This document shows positions 25,362 through 33,557 of a DNA stretch of 64,000 bases, piece after piece (the stretch's first letter is position 1; each line of letters starts with the position of its first letter). Source of the DNA: Planosporangium flavigriseum (GTDB lineage Bacteria > Actinomycetota > Actinomycetes > Mycobacteriales > Micromonosporaceae); NCBI RefSeq assembly GCF_011947225.1, contig NZ_JAATVW010000010.1:62001-126000 (forward strand), given 5' to 3'. The position numbers were made by a program, and so were the translations under genes. The notes below the pieces were generated by a model. The model saw only the letters and a list, made by a program, of their open reading frames with translations. It was not told the origin of the DNA and did no database searches.

Positions 25362-26171
25362 TCAGGACCGGCAGAGGATCTCGCCGTGCAGGAGGGACAT
25401 CCAGCCGTCCGCAGCGGCCGTCCATGCCCGCCAGCCTTCGGAGATCCGGCGCAGGTCGTCTTCGGTGGCCGCTCCCGAGTCGAGGGCGTGCCGCGCCATG
25501 TCGGACTGCAGGATCCGGTCCGCCCACAGCCCGCCCCACCAGGCCCGGTCCTCCGGGGTGGCGAAGCACCAGGTCGAGGACGTTGCGGTGACGTCGTTGA
25601 GCCCGGCCGCGTGCGCCCATGCCAGTATCCGCCGGCCGGCGTCAGGCTCTCCGCCGTTGGCTCGGCTCACCCGCTGGTACAGGTCCATCCACTCGTCCAA
25701 TTCCGGGAGGGCCGGGTACCAGGCGAACGCCGAGTAGTCGCTGTCGCGCGCGGCGACGATCCCGCCGGGCTTGCATACCCGTCGCATCTCGCGCAGGGCC
25801 TCCACCGGGTCGGCGACGTGCTGCAGGACCTGGTGGGCGTGGACCACGTCGAAGGTGTCGTCCGGGAAGTCGAGGGCATGGATGTCGGAGGCCACGAACT
25901 CGATGTTCGACTGCTGTCGCTCTGCGGCCTCGGCCCGCGCGAGTGCCAGCGCGTCCTCGGTGACCTCGACTGCGGTCGCGGTCCCTGGCGCGACCCGCGC
26001 CGCCAGGTCGGCCGTGATGGTGCCGGGGCCGCAGCCGACGTCGAGCACTGACATGCCGGCTCGCAGGTGCGGCAGGAGGTACGCCGCCGAGTTCTCGACG
26101 GTGCGCCACCGGTGGGAGCGCAGAACGGACTCGTGGTGCCCGTGCGTGTATACGACTTCCTTTGTGGACAT
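25362..26171 (-). CDS. Class I SAM-dependent methyltransferase
   Basis: 269 residues. Motif I is SVLDVGCGPGTITADLA; motif II region VEVTEDALALARAEA; FVASDIHALDFPDDTFDVVH and HQVLQHVADPVEALREMRRV complete the UbiE/Methyltransf_11 pattern. Substrate unknown. ATG 26171 has GGAGAG upstream. It stands alone, with its own terminator, between the conservon and a TetR gene. Confidence 0.9.
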   Translation of the reverse strand: MSTKEVVYTHGHHESVLRSHRWRTVENSAAYLLPHLRAGMSVLDVGCGPGTITADLAARVAPGTATAVEVTEDALALARAEAAERQQSNIEFVASDIHALDFPDDTFDVVHAHQVLQHVADPVEALREMRRVCKPGGIVAARDSDYSAFAWYPALPELDEWMDLYQRVSRANGGEPDAGRRILAWAHAAGLNDVTATSSTWCFATPEDRAWWGGLWADRILQSDMARHALDSGAATEDDLRRISEGWRAWTAAADGWMSLLHGEILCRS

Positions 26172-26309
26172 CGTGCTCTCCGTCCGTGCTTCGTGATGAT
26201 CGAACGGTAGCAGCCGGTCCTGTTATTTGAGATATACGTCCTAATATATGGAATGCCGATGGCATTTTCGCAGGTCGTAGCGGTGCCGGTGGCGCTCTCG
26301 GTGGCGCCG

Positions 26310-26969
26310 CTACTCTGTTTCGCCCATTTCTCGAATTAACTGGAGGAAGGCCGTGAACAGGCGGGCCATGTCAATCTCATCGGGGCGTAGCAGCCACTGC
26401 AGTTGCAGCCCCTCGATGACGGCGATGAGGAGAACTGATGCCTGCTCCGCCGTCACTCCGCCCGGCAGTCGACCTGGGAGTTCGGTGCGCAGCGCCGCCT
26501 CGGCGCCCCGGCGGAGGTCGGCGTACCGCTCGACGAAGAAGGAGCGGGCCGGATGGTCGTCGGTCAGGCTTTCCGTGGCAAGCACGGTGAGTGATCGGAT
26601 GACGCTTGGCCGTGTGGAGTTGTACGCGACGAGCTCCGCAAGCTGGTCCAAGGGGCGGGCATAGGAGGGCACGGCGTTCGTGGACTTGGCGAGCGGACGC
26701 CTGATGTCCAGCTCGTCGGAGAGTTGGAGCACCTCGACGAGTAGCGCCTCCTTGTTCGGGAAGTAGTGCAGCAGCCCCTGCTGGGTCAGGCCGGCCCGGT
26801 CGGCGACGGCGGCCAGCGACGTGCCCCGGTATCCACGCTCGGCGAACAGGTCGAACGCGACTCGGAGGATCTCGTCGCGGCGATTGCGTGACCGGCCGAC
26901 CCGGCGTTGGTCTACTCGGCGTCGTTCTGCTTCAGCCTGATCCGCGCGGGATGGGTCCGGCTGCGTCAT
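26310..26969 (-). CDS. TetR family transcriptional regulator
   Basis: 219 residues. The helix-turn-helix is at ~30-80: DEILRVAFDLFAERGYRGTS followed by VADRAGLTQQGLLHYFPNKE. The C-terminal domain resembles TetR_C of sugar- or drug-responsive members, ending QLQWLLRPDEIDMARLFTAF. It is divergent from the MFS gene at 27201, and a 14-bp palindrome lies between them, so it probably represses that MFS-GH3 unit and itself. Confidence 0.9.
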   Translation of the reverse strand: MTQPDPSRADQAEAERRRVDQRRVGRSRNRRDEILRVAFDLFAERGYRGTSLAAVADRAGLTQQGLLHYFPNKEALLVEVLQLSDELDIRRPLAKSTNAVPSYARPLDQLAELVAYNSTRPSVIRSLTVLATESLTDDHPARSFFVERYADLRRGAEAALRTELPGRLPGGVTAEQASVLLIAVIEGLQLQWLLRPDEIDMARLFTAFLQLIREMGETE

Positions 26970-27061
26970 CGCGACTCCCTAGCGGATCTTGACCGGTGAT
27001 CTGAGTGGCCAATCTTGATCGGCCGTTGCTGGAAGCCTAGTTGGGGATCTAGATAACGAAA

Positions 27062-27075
27062 AGGTAACGTTACCT
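27062..27075. promoter_or_regulatory. Probable TetR operator palindrome
   Basis: AGGTAACGTTACCT, a perfect 14-bp inverted repeat in the divergent region, 93 bases from the TetR start and 126 from the MFS start. The size and symmetry fit TetR-family operators. Binding is inference. Confidence 0.6.
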
Positions 27076-27200
27076 ACCTACTACTCGGTAGGCGGCGCGC
27101 GCTCGCGCTGTTCCCCGGGCCGCACCCCTCGAAGTCGGCAAGCGCCGAACGTGGCTGACCCCACGCTGAGGGCCGGCGCTGGTCGACAAGGAGGTCGGCT

Positions 27201-28514
27201 GTGTCACAAAGGTCCACGACGGCTGCGGAGACCGTTCCCCCCGCACCGCGCACGCCCGCGCATGACGCGGGCATCCCCCTCACTCCCGCAGGCCGCCAGA
27301 CCGCTCCCGCGCGCATGCCGCTCGGTCTGGTAGGCCGGTTCACGCTGGCCAGCTTCGCCACCTGGCTCGCGCTGCTCACCCCCGTGGTGGTCACCCTGGC
27401 GCTGCGCGTCCAGGAGATCGACCCGGCCAACAAGGAGCGCAACCTCGGGTTGATCCTCGGCGTCGGCGCGTTCCTGGCCACGGTCGCCAACCCCCTGATC
27501 GGCCGTTTGTCCGACCGGACCATGTCCCGGTACGGCCGGCGCCGGCCCTGGATGATCGGCGGGGCGCTCGGTGGCTTCGTCGGCCTGGCGATCATCGCGA
27601 CCGTGCCGTCGATCCCGGCGATCATGATCGGTTGGGCCATCGCCCAGCTGGCATTCAACGCCCTGCTGGCCGCGCTGACCGCGACCATCCCGGATCAGTT
27701 CTCCGTTGCGCACCGCGGCCGGGTCTCCGGCCTGTTCGGGCTCACCATCCAGGGCTCGCTCATGCTCGGCGCGTTCGTCGCCTCGGCCTTCGTCGGCCGG
27801 CCGGCACTCCAGTTCCTGATCCCGGCCGCCATCGCGATCCTGGCGGTCGGCCTGTTCTGCTTCCGCCTGCCGGACCGCCAGCTCACCCGTCGCCCGGCGC
27901 CGTTCTCGGTCCGCGAGTTCTTCGGCAGCTTCTGGGTCAACCCCAAGAAGCACCCCAACTTCGGGTGGGCCTGGATGACCCGGTTCCTGGCCCTGTTCGG
28001 CACCGCCATCCCGCAGGCCTACCTGGTGTACTTCCTGCCAGACCGGCTCGGGACCAGCCCTCACCAGGTAGCCGGGCAGGCCGCCACGCTGATCATGATC
28101 TCTTCGGTGTGCACCGTGGCCATAGCCGGCCCCGGCGGCTGGCTCTCCGACCGGATGGGACGCCGTAAGCCGTTCGTCATCGGTGCCGCGGTACTGATCG
28201 GCATCGGGCTGTTCCTGATCGCCACGGCGCCGACGTTCGCCGCGCTGGTGGTCGCGGAGGTCGTCTTCGGCCTCGGCAACGGCCTGTTCCTCGCGGTCGA
28301 CCTGGCACTGATCACCCAGGTCCTGCCCGACCCCGACACGGTCGGGAAGGACCTCGGCGTCATCAACATCGCTAACGCGCTGCCGCAGTCGCTCGCGCCC
28401 GCGATCGCCCCTGCCGTTCTGTTGATGGGCGGCTATACGCTGCTGTTTACGATCGCGGCGGTCAGTCTCATCCTCGCTGCCATCCTGGTCACCCGGATCA
28501 AGGGAGTCCGATAG
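27201..28514 (+). CDS. MFS transporter, likely sugar or glucoside uptake
   Basis: 437 residues with twelve hydrophobic segments. The inter-helix motif NPLIGRLSDRTMSRYGRRRP matches the MFS/GPH-like A-motif, repeated in the second half as GGWLSDRMGRRKPFV. GTG 27201 is preceded by a perfect AGGAGG. The stop TAG (28512-28514) is followed in the same frame by the 5' part of a GH3 beta-glucosidase, so the pair would have imported and hydrolysed a glycoside under TetR control. The GH3 gene is now disrupted, which may leave the importer without its enzyme. Confidence 0.88.
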   Translation: MSQRSTTAAETVPPAPRTPAHDAGIPLTPAGRQTAPARMPLGLVGRFTLASFATWLALLTPVVVTLALRVQEIDPANKERNLGLILGVGAFLATVANPLIGRLSDRTMSRYGRRRPWMIGGALGGFVGLAIIATVPSIPAIMIGWAIAQLAFNALLAALTATIPDQFSVAHRGRVSGLFGLTIQGSLMLGAFVASAFVGRPALQFLIPAAIAILAVGLFCFRLPDRQLTRRPAPFSVREFFGSFWVNPKKHPNFGWAWMTRFLALFGTAIPQAYLVYFLPDRLGTSPHQVAGQAATLIMISSVCTVAIAGPGGWLSDRMGRRKPFVIGAAVLIGIGLFLIATAPTFAALVVAEVVFGLGNGLFLAVDLALITQVLPDPDTVGKDLGVINIANALPQSLAPAIAPAVLLMGGYTLLFTIAAVSLILAAILVTRIKGVR

Positions 28515-28573
28515 CGCGGCGAGCGCCCTCTCGATGTCCAGGAGCAGGCCGTCGAGAGGGCGCTCGCCGCGCT
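28513..28573. repeat. 22-bp perfect inverted repeat at the MFS/GH3 junction
   Basis: Arms 28513-28534 and 28552-28573 are exactly complementary (core GCGCGGCGAGCGCCCTCTCG) around a 17-base loop. The left arm begins within the MFS stop codon; the right arm encodes part of GH3 (VERALAAL). It can form a strong RNA hairpin and may act as a terminator or attenuator. Confidence 0.75.
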
Positions 28574-28679
28574 CGACCTGGAGACGAAGGTCAGCCTGCT
28601 GTCCGGGCAGGACACCTGGTCGTTGCCGGCAGTGCCGTCGATCGGGCTCGCGTCGATCGTGATGTCCGACGGGCCGGTC
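28515..28679 (+). pseudogene. GH3 beta-glucosidase, 5' fragment before IS66 insertion
   Basis: In the MFS frame, the sequence after its stop reads DVQEQAVERALAALDLETKV, LLSGQDTWSLPAVPSIGL and IVMSDGPV, the N-terminus of a bacterial glycoside hydrolase family 3 enzyme. It breaks exactly at 28679, where the IS66 element begins. No ATG, GTG or TTG is found in frame near its expected start, so the native start may be lost in the inverted repeat at 28513-28573. When joined to 30823 the frame continues as MSDGPVGVRGTAWT. Confidence 0.8.
28672..28679. repeat. Left copy of 8-bp target-site duplication (GGCCGGTC)
   Basis: GGCCGGTC directly before the element, repeated at 30815-30822 directly after it. 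Eight base pairs is the duplication size known for IS66-family insertion. Confidence 0.85.
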
Positions 28680-28747
28680 GTAGCTGTTCACCTGGGGTCA
28701 TGCGTTGCGCCCGGTGGTTGATCTCGTAGGGCTGCGAGGATGGGGGT

Positions 28748-30206
28748 ATGCCGCGCGAGCCCCAGCCGCAGCCGTCGTACGAAGACTTGCTGGGCATGTT
28801 TGCGGATCTTCAGGCCGAGGTCGAGCGGCTGCGGGTGGAGAACGGTGCGCTGCGGGCCGAGAACGCGGAGCTGAAGCGGCGTCTGGGTCAGGATTCGTCG
28901 AACTCGTCGCGTCCGCCGTCGTCGGACGGGCCGTTCGCCGCGCCGCGAGCGAAGACCTCGGCGATGCGCGGCAGGTCGGGGCGTCGGCCGGGCAAACAGC
29001 CCGGCGATCCAGGGGTCACCCGCCGGCAGGTCGCCGACCCTGACGAGGTAGTGGTCTGCGCCCCGGACCGCTGCCGCTGCGGTGCGTCCCTTGCGGATAC
29101 GGAGCCTTACGGGGTGAAGAGGCGGCAGGTGGTCGATGTGGTGGTGCCTCCGCCACCACGGGTGACCGAGTACCAGGTGGTGGCCAAGCGCTGCCCGGCC
29201 TGCGCCACCGTCACCACCGGGACCGCGCAGGTCTGGGCGTCGGGGCGGGTGCAGTGGGGGCCGGGCGTACACGCTCGGGTAGTGCTGGCCACGATCGGCC
29301 ATCACCTGCCCTACGGCCGGGCCGGCGAGCTACTGTGCCAGCTGGCTGGGGTGGACGCCTCGACCGGGTTCCTGGTCGCCGCCCGCCGCCCGCCGCCGCG
29401 CCGCGGCGCTGCTGGAGCCGTTCATGGCCCGGGTACGGGCGCTGCTGCGCCGAGCCGGGCTGCTGCACACCGACGAGACCCCCGCCCGCGTCGACGGGGA
29501 CTGGACGTACCTGCACGTGGCCTGCACCGAGACGCTGACCGCGCTGCACACCGGCGGCCGCAGCCAGGCCGACATCAGCGCCGGCGGCGTCCTGGACGGC
29601 TACACCGGGGTGCTGGTCCGCGCCGGCTACGCCGGCTACGCACACCTGGTCGATGCCGCCCACGCCTGGTGCGGGGCGCACCTGCTGCGCGACCTCAAGG
29701 CCATCTACGACACCGACCCGACCACCCAGCAGGGCGCGCAGGCGATGGCGACCACGCTGACCCTGGCCCTGCACGACACCAAGACCGCCCGCGCCGCCGG
29801 CGCCACCGGGCTGGCCGAACAGAGGTTGGCGTTCCTGCACGCCGCCTACGCCGGCGCGATCGCCCAGATCCGCGCCGACAACCAGACCGGAACAACCCCG
29901 TTGCAGCAGCGGGCGCTGAGCCTGGCCGACCGGTTCGACCGGCACAAGGACATGATCCTGCGGTTCGTGCACGACCTGGCCGTGCCGTTCACCAACAACC
30001 AGGCCGAACGCGACATCCGCGGGGCGAAGGTCAAACAGCGCAGCGGCGGCTGCTGGCGCACCCTGGACGGCCTCGCCGACTTCGCCGTCATCTGGTCCTA
30101 CCTGTCCACCGCCGCCAAACACGGCTTGGACCCCCTCGGCGTACTCGTCCAGCTGTTCACCACCGGCCCATGGCTACCATCGATACCCCAGGCAGGGTCG
30201 GCCTGA
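28748..30206 (+). pseudogene. tnpC: IS66-family transposase TnpC, frameshifted
   Basis: Frame one (28748 to about 29400) has the N-terminal coiled coil (DLQAEVERLRVENGALRAEN), QDSSNSSRPPSSDGP, and the zinc finger CRCGASL / CPACATVT. Frame two (about 29385 to 30206) continues with the DDE domain: GLLHTDETPARVDG, AHAWCGAHLLRDLK and NNQAERDIRGAKVKQRSG, which supply the acidic residues. The frames differ by one base in the repetitive GCC/CGC stretch 29385-29415. Either the transposase is dead, or this is slippage or a sequencing error. The total length fits a normal ~480-residue IS66 transposase. Confidence 0.88.
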
Positions 30207-30223
30207 CCCGCAGCGGTACCGCA

Positions 30224-30478
30224 TCACCGTCCGTCTCGTTGGACCCGCGACCGGACCATGTCGTCGCGCAGCAGCCTGTTAAGCAGCTCCTGGCACGCTG
30301 CTGCCTCGTCGGCGAAGACACGCTCCTCGTTACGGTTCCCACGCTCGCTGTAGTACACGTGCCAGCGCCCCACCTCGGGTATCAGGCAATAGGTCTCGTT
30401 GCTGTCCGACCCGATGCTGTACGCGTCCGCGGGCACGCCCATGGAGCGCAGCAACGCCGGCAGTTCCGACGTGTTCAT
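30224..30478 (-). CDS. Probable immunity protein for TNT-type toxin
   Basis: 84 residues, acidic: ELPALLRSMGVPADAYSIGS, then ETYCLIPEVGRWHVYYSERG and a helix (ADEAAACQELLNRLL). No enzyme motif. Its ATG overlaps the toxin stop by one base (TGATG), the arrangement of polymorphic toxin-immunity pairs. I recall similar ~80-residue proteins following TNT toxins in actinobacteria but cannot name the family. It lies inside the IS66 element, on the strand opposite to the transposase. Confidence 0.65.
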   Translation of the reverse strand: MNTSELPALLRSMGVPADAYSIGSDSNETYCLIPEVGRWHVYYSERGNRNEERVFADEAAACQELLNRLLRDDMVRSRVQRDGR

Positions 30479-30786
30479 CAGCTCACCCGCCTCAGGTAGC
30501 CGGCATCGAGCAGCTCCCGCACCGACACTGGAAGGTAGTACTGGGTTCCCATGCCATCCTCGCCGAACCACGGCTCCGCAGGCCCATGCTGGACAACGAG
30601 CCGGTTCGTCACCTCATAGACGGTGTACGGCTTGTCCGTGGTGCCTGGAGCCAACGCTCGGCCGCCGATCGGCGTCCCGTTGGGAGACACGAACCGCCCA
30701 CCCTCATACCCAAACCGGTCAACGAGCGTCCCAGGCTCCAGGACCGTAACCCCAGGATCGCCGTGTACCCGTTGTTCGGAGGCCAA
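30478..30786 (-). CDS. TNT-domain (NAD+ glycohydrolase-type) toxin C-terminus, truncated
   Basis: 102 codons from TTG 30786. Motifs of the tuberculosis-necrotizing-toxin family: EPGTLVDRFGYEGGRF, SPNGTPIGGRALAPG, PYTVYEVTNRLVVQHGPAEP then WFGEDGMGTQYYLPVS with the conserved Gln, and LLDAGYLRRV. TNT enzymes hydrolyse NAD+ in target cells. The first motif of the domain (WPPNNGY) is present just upstream but in another frame (about 30755-30790), so a one-base shift separates it. There is no delivery or translocation part: only the toxin tip, ending exactly at the element's right terminal repeat. Confidence 0.75.
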   Translation of the reverse strand: MASEQRVHGDPGVTVLEPGTLVDRFGYEGGRFVSPNGTPIGGRALAPGTTDKPYTVYEVTNRLVVQHGPAEPWFGEDGMGTQYYLPVSVRELLDAGYLRRVS

Positions 30787-30814
30787 ACAGTTCCCTCACC
30801 AGATGAATAGCTAC

Positions 30815-30822
30815 GGCCGGTC
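30815..30822. repeat. Right copy of 8-bp target-site duplication (GGCCGGTC)
   Basis: Identical to 28672-28679; marks the right boundary of the IS66 element. Confidence 0.85.
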
Positions 30823-32393
30823 GGGGTGCGAGGTACCGCCTGGACCGCCGGCAACCCGTCGATCGCGCTTCCGAGCCCGACCGCGCTCGCCGCGACCTGG
30901 GACACCACGCTTGCCCGCACCGCCGGGCAGCTGCTCGGCCAGGAGGCCAGACGCAAGGGCGTACACCTGCTGCTGGCGCCGACCGTCACCATGCAGCGCA
31001 GCCCGCTTGGCGGCCGGCACTTCGAGACGTACTCCGAAGACCCGCTGCTGACCGCGGAGATCGGCGCCGCGTACGTGACCGGCGTGCAGGACCAGGGCGT
31101 CGGCGCCACGGTCAAGCACTTCGTCGCGAACGATTCGGAGACCGAGCGGTTCACCGTCGACGCGCGCGTCGACGAGCGGGCACTGCGTGAGGTCTACCTC
31201 GCGCCGTTCGAGACGAACGTGAAGCGGGCCGGCGCGTGGGCCGTGATGGCGGCCTACAACAGCGTCAACAGCACCACGATGACCGAGAACGGGCCGCTGC
31301 AGAACGGCGTGCTCAAGGGGGAGTGGGGCTTCGACGGCGTCATCGTCTCGGACTGGTTCGCCGCCCGGTCGACCGTAGCGGCGGTCCTCGGCGGCCTGGA
31401 TGTCGCGATGCCAGGCATGAACAGCCCGTCACCCTCGCCCCGGAGCAGCGGGTATCGGTCGGTCTGGCCGCCGGTCGCCCGGTCGAGGTCTCGCTGGTCA
31501 AGCGGCTCTCGCCGCTGGACGACCCGTCGATGTTCCTGGCCTTCACGCTTGGGCATGCCCAGCCTGGTCCCACAGCCGACGAGCTGATCGAGCAGGCGGT
31601 CGAGGCCGCAGCATCGGCGGACGTAGCGGTCGTCGTGGTTGCCACGACGCTGGAGGTCGAGTCGGAGGGCTTCGACCGGGACAGCCTGGCACTGCCCGCG
31701 CGGCAGGACGAGCTGGTCGCCCGCGTCGCCGCCGCGAACCCCCGTACCGTGGTCGTCGTCAACACCGGCTCTCCCGTACTGATGCCGTGGGCTTCTGACG
31801 TGGCCGCCATCCTTCTCACCTGGTTCCCCGGGCAGGAGGCCGGCGCGGCGCTCGCCGACGTGCTACTCGGTGCCGCCGAACCGGGCTGTCGGCTGCCCAC
31901 GACCTGGCCGCGCCGGGCCGAGGACTGCCCGGTGCTGTCGACGACCCCGGTTGACGGCGTCCTCCGGTACGACGAGGGCATCTTCATCGGGTACCGGGCG
32001 TGGCAGCGGGCCGGTGTGGAGCCGCTGTTCCCGTCCGGGCACGGGCTGGGCTACACCACGTGGGAGTACGAGTCGGTCGTCGTCGAACCTGAGGCTGACA
32101 GTCTCGGTGCTGCGGTGGTCACCGTGCGGAACACGGGGGAGCGTGCCGGGCGTGAGATCGTGCAGGTGTATGTGGCGCCGGAGTCGCCGGATCCTTCGCG
32201 GCCCGCGCGCTGGCTTGCCGGCTTCGCGGTCGCTTCAGCCTCCCCTGGGGAGGCGGTGGCCGTCCGGATTCCGCTGCCGCAGCGGACCGTACAGATCTGG
32301 GACGGCGGCTGGCGGACGGTTCCCGGTGGGTACATCGTCGAGGCCGCGCACAGCATCGCCGACCGCCGGGTCGCGACCACCATCGAGGTGTAG
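30823..32393 (+). pseudogene. GH3 beta-glucosidase, 3' part, with internal deletion
   Basis: Continues the GH3 frame with VGVRGTAWTAGNPSIALPSP, RRKGVHLLLAPTVTMQRSP, TVKHFVANDSETER and GFDGVIVSDWFAARST, whose SDW Asp is the family nucleophile. After GLDVAMPGMN (about 31425) the frame changes and resumes with TLAPEQRVSVGLAAGRPVEV, which looks like the end of a PA14 insert, then the C-terminal domain ADVAVVVVATTLEVESEGFD, DVAAILLTWFPGQEAGAALA and a fibronectin-III-like end VQVYVAPESP. Much of the second domain and PA14 is missing, so the gene was also damaged by a deletion, independent of the IS insertion. Confidence 0.82.
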
Positions 32394-32435
32394 TTCCGAG
32401 CGTGGGCCGGCGGTGTTGACGCGGCCGGCCCACGA

Positions 32436-33557
32436 TCAGTTGTTGTTCCGTCTGACGACGATCGTGATGGCGGTGGCGGTTCCCGCGACCACCAGCAGGC
32501 CGGCGACGATGAGCGCGATGACCAGCGGGGTCCGGTTGGGCCTGCTCGGCTGCGCGACCACCGGCGGCGTCGCGACTGGAGCGACACCGGTCGCGCTGCT
32601 CGGCGCGGCGCTCGGCGTCAGCGGCGGTACGTCCGCCGTCAGCGCCGCCACCGGGTTGACGATGCCGAAGCCGTATTCGTTGTCCCGGCCGGGTGCGCCC
32701 TTGTCGGTCGCGGTGGCGGTGAGCCGGTGGATGACCTCGGGGGCGGTCAGGTTCGGGTACTTGGCGCGTACCAGCGTAGCCACGCCAGCGACGATCGCGG
32801 TGGCATTACTGCTGCCGCTGCCTTTGGAGTACTTGTTGTTCGGCGCTGTCGTGACAACGTCAGCTGCGGGAGCGGCGAGGCTGACCTCGGGGCCGGTAAC
32901 GGAGACGTCGGAGTGGTTGCCTTGCTGGTCTACCCCGACGGCAGCGATGACACCTGGATACGCTGCGGGATAGATGACTTTGGTGTCGCGCGGGCGATTG
33001 CCGGCTGCAGCTACGACGACTACGTCGGCGGCTTGGGCCTGCTCCACCGCCCTCCGCATCCTTACATCGTCCGCCGTCTTACCGACGGCAATGCATATCA
33101 CCTTTACACCGTGCTGCGCAGCCCAGATGATTCCTTGGTTTTCCTCGTCACCGAAAGACGGTGCGATGGCCTGGATCCGGACGGGAACGATTTGTGCTTT
33201 CGGGGCGATTCCCAGTGCGCCGGCGGCGTTTCCGTGGCCGTGTCCAGCTATAAGGCCCGCCATGCCGGTGCCATGGCCGTTGGCGTCTACGCGGCCGTCG
33301 CCACCGCCAGGCGTGGCGAAATCAGCGCCGGGTGAGACAACGCCGGTGAGGTCTGGGTGTGCTGCGTCTATACCGGAATCGATAACCGCCACGGTGACGC
33401 CCGAGCCTTCGTTGCCGAGACGCTGCGCCTCGGCAACGTTCAAAAATCCCAGTTGCCATTGCGCGTCGCGAACGTTATCCGCGTAGGCGGGGGTGCTGGG
33501 CAGCAGTACACCGACCGTCGCGGCGAGTGCGAGGACGGCGCGACGACGAACGGTCAC
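32436..33557 (-). CDS. mycP: Mycosin-like subtilase (S8), type VII secretion-associated
   Basis: 373 residues: signal peptide (RRRAVLALAATVGVLLPSTP), S8 domain with catalytic Asp in VTVAVIDSGIDAAHPDL, His in ANGHGTGMAG, oxyanion Asn in VVAAAGNRP and Ser in GSGSSNATAIVAG, then a Pro-rich linker and a C-terminal membrane helix (PLVIALIVAGLLVVAGTATA) ending RRNNN. This is the layout of MycP proteases that stabilise ESX secretion systems in the membrane. GTG 33557 overlaps the upstream gene's stop (GTGA). No EccB, EccC or EccD lies in the window. Confidence 0.9.
   Translation of the reverse strand: MTVRRRAVLALAATVGVLLPSTPAYADNVRDAQWQLGFLNVAEAQRLGNEGSGVTVAVIDSGIDAAHPDLTGVVSPGADFATPGGGDGRVDANGHGTGMAGLIAGHGHGNAAGALGIAPKAQIVPVRIQAIAPSFGDEENQGIIWAAQHGVKVICIAVGKTADDVRMRRAVEQAQAADVVVVAAAGNRPRDTKVIYPAAYPGVIAAVGVDQQGNHSDVSVTGPEVSLAAPAADVVTTAPNNKYSKGSGSSNATAIVAGVATLVRAKYPNLTAPEVIHRLTATATDKGAPGRDNEYGFGIVNPVAALTADVPPLTPSAAPSSATGVAPVATPPVVAQPSRPNRTPLVIALIVAGLLVVAGTATAITIVVRRNNN

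Larger units (their letters stand above)
28680..30814. mobile_element. IS66-family insertion element with toxin-immunity cargo
   Basis: 2135 bp. Terminal inverted repeats: left GTAGCTGTTCACCTGG at 28680, right (read inward on the minus strand from 30814) GTAGCTATTCATCTGG, 14 of 16 identical. Flanked by 8-bp duplications. It holds a TnpC-type DDE transposase on the plus strand, frameshifted, and no tnpA or tnpB. Downstream of the transposase and on the opposite strand sit a TNT-type toxin C-terminal domain and a probable immunity gene. It interrupts a GH3 gene so cleanly that the original reading frame can be rebuilt, implying recent insertion. Confidence 0.9.

Noticed and set aside
27204-28691. 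Minus-strand open frame of about 495 codons
   Set aside because: Exact antisense of the MFS gene with charged, repetitive composition; no start signal.
28700-32400. A functional GH3 beta-glucosidase from 30826 on
   Set aside because: It starts inside the gene, lacks the N-terminal part and carries a frame break near 31425; treated as a pseudogene.
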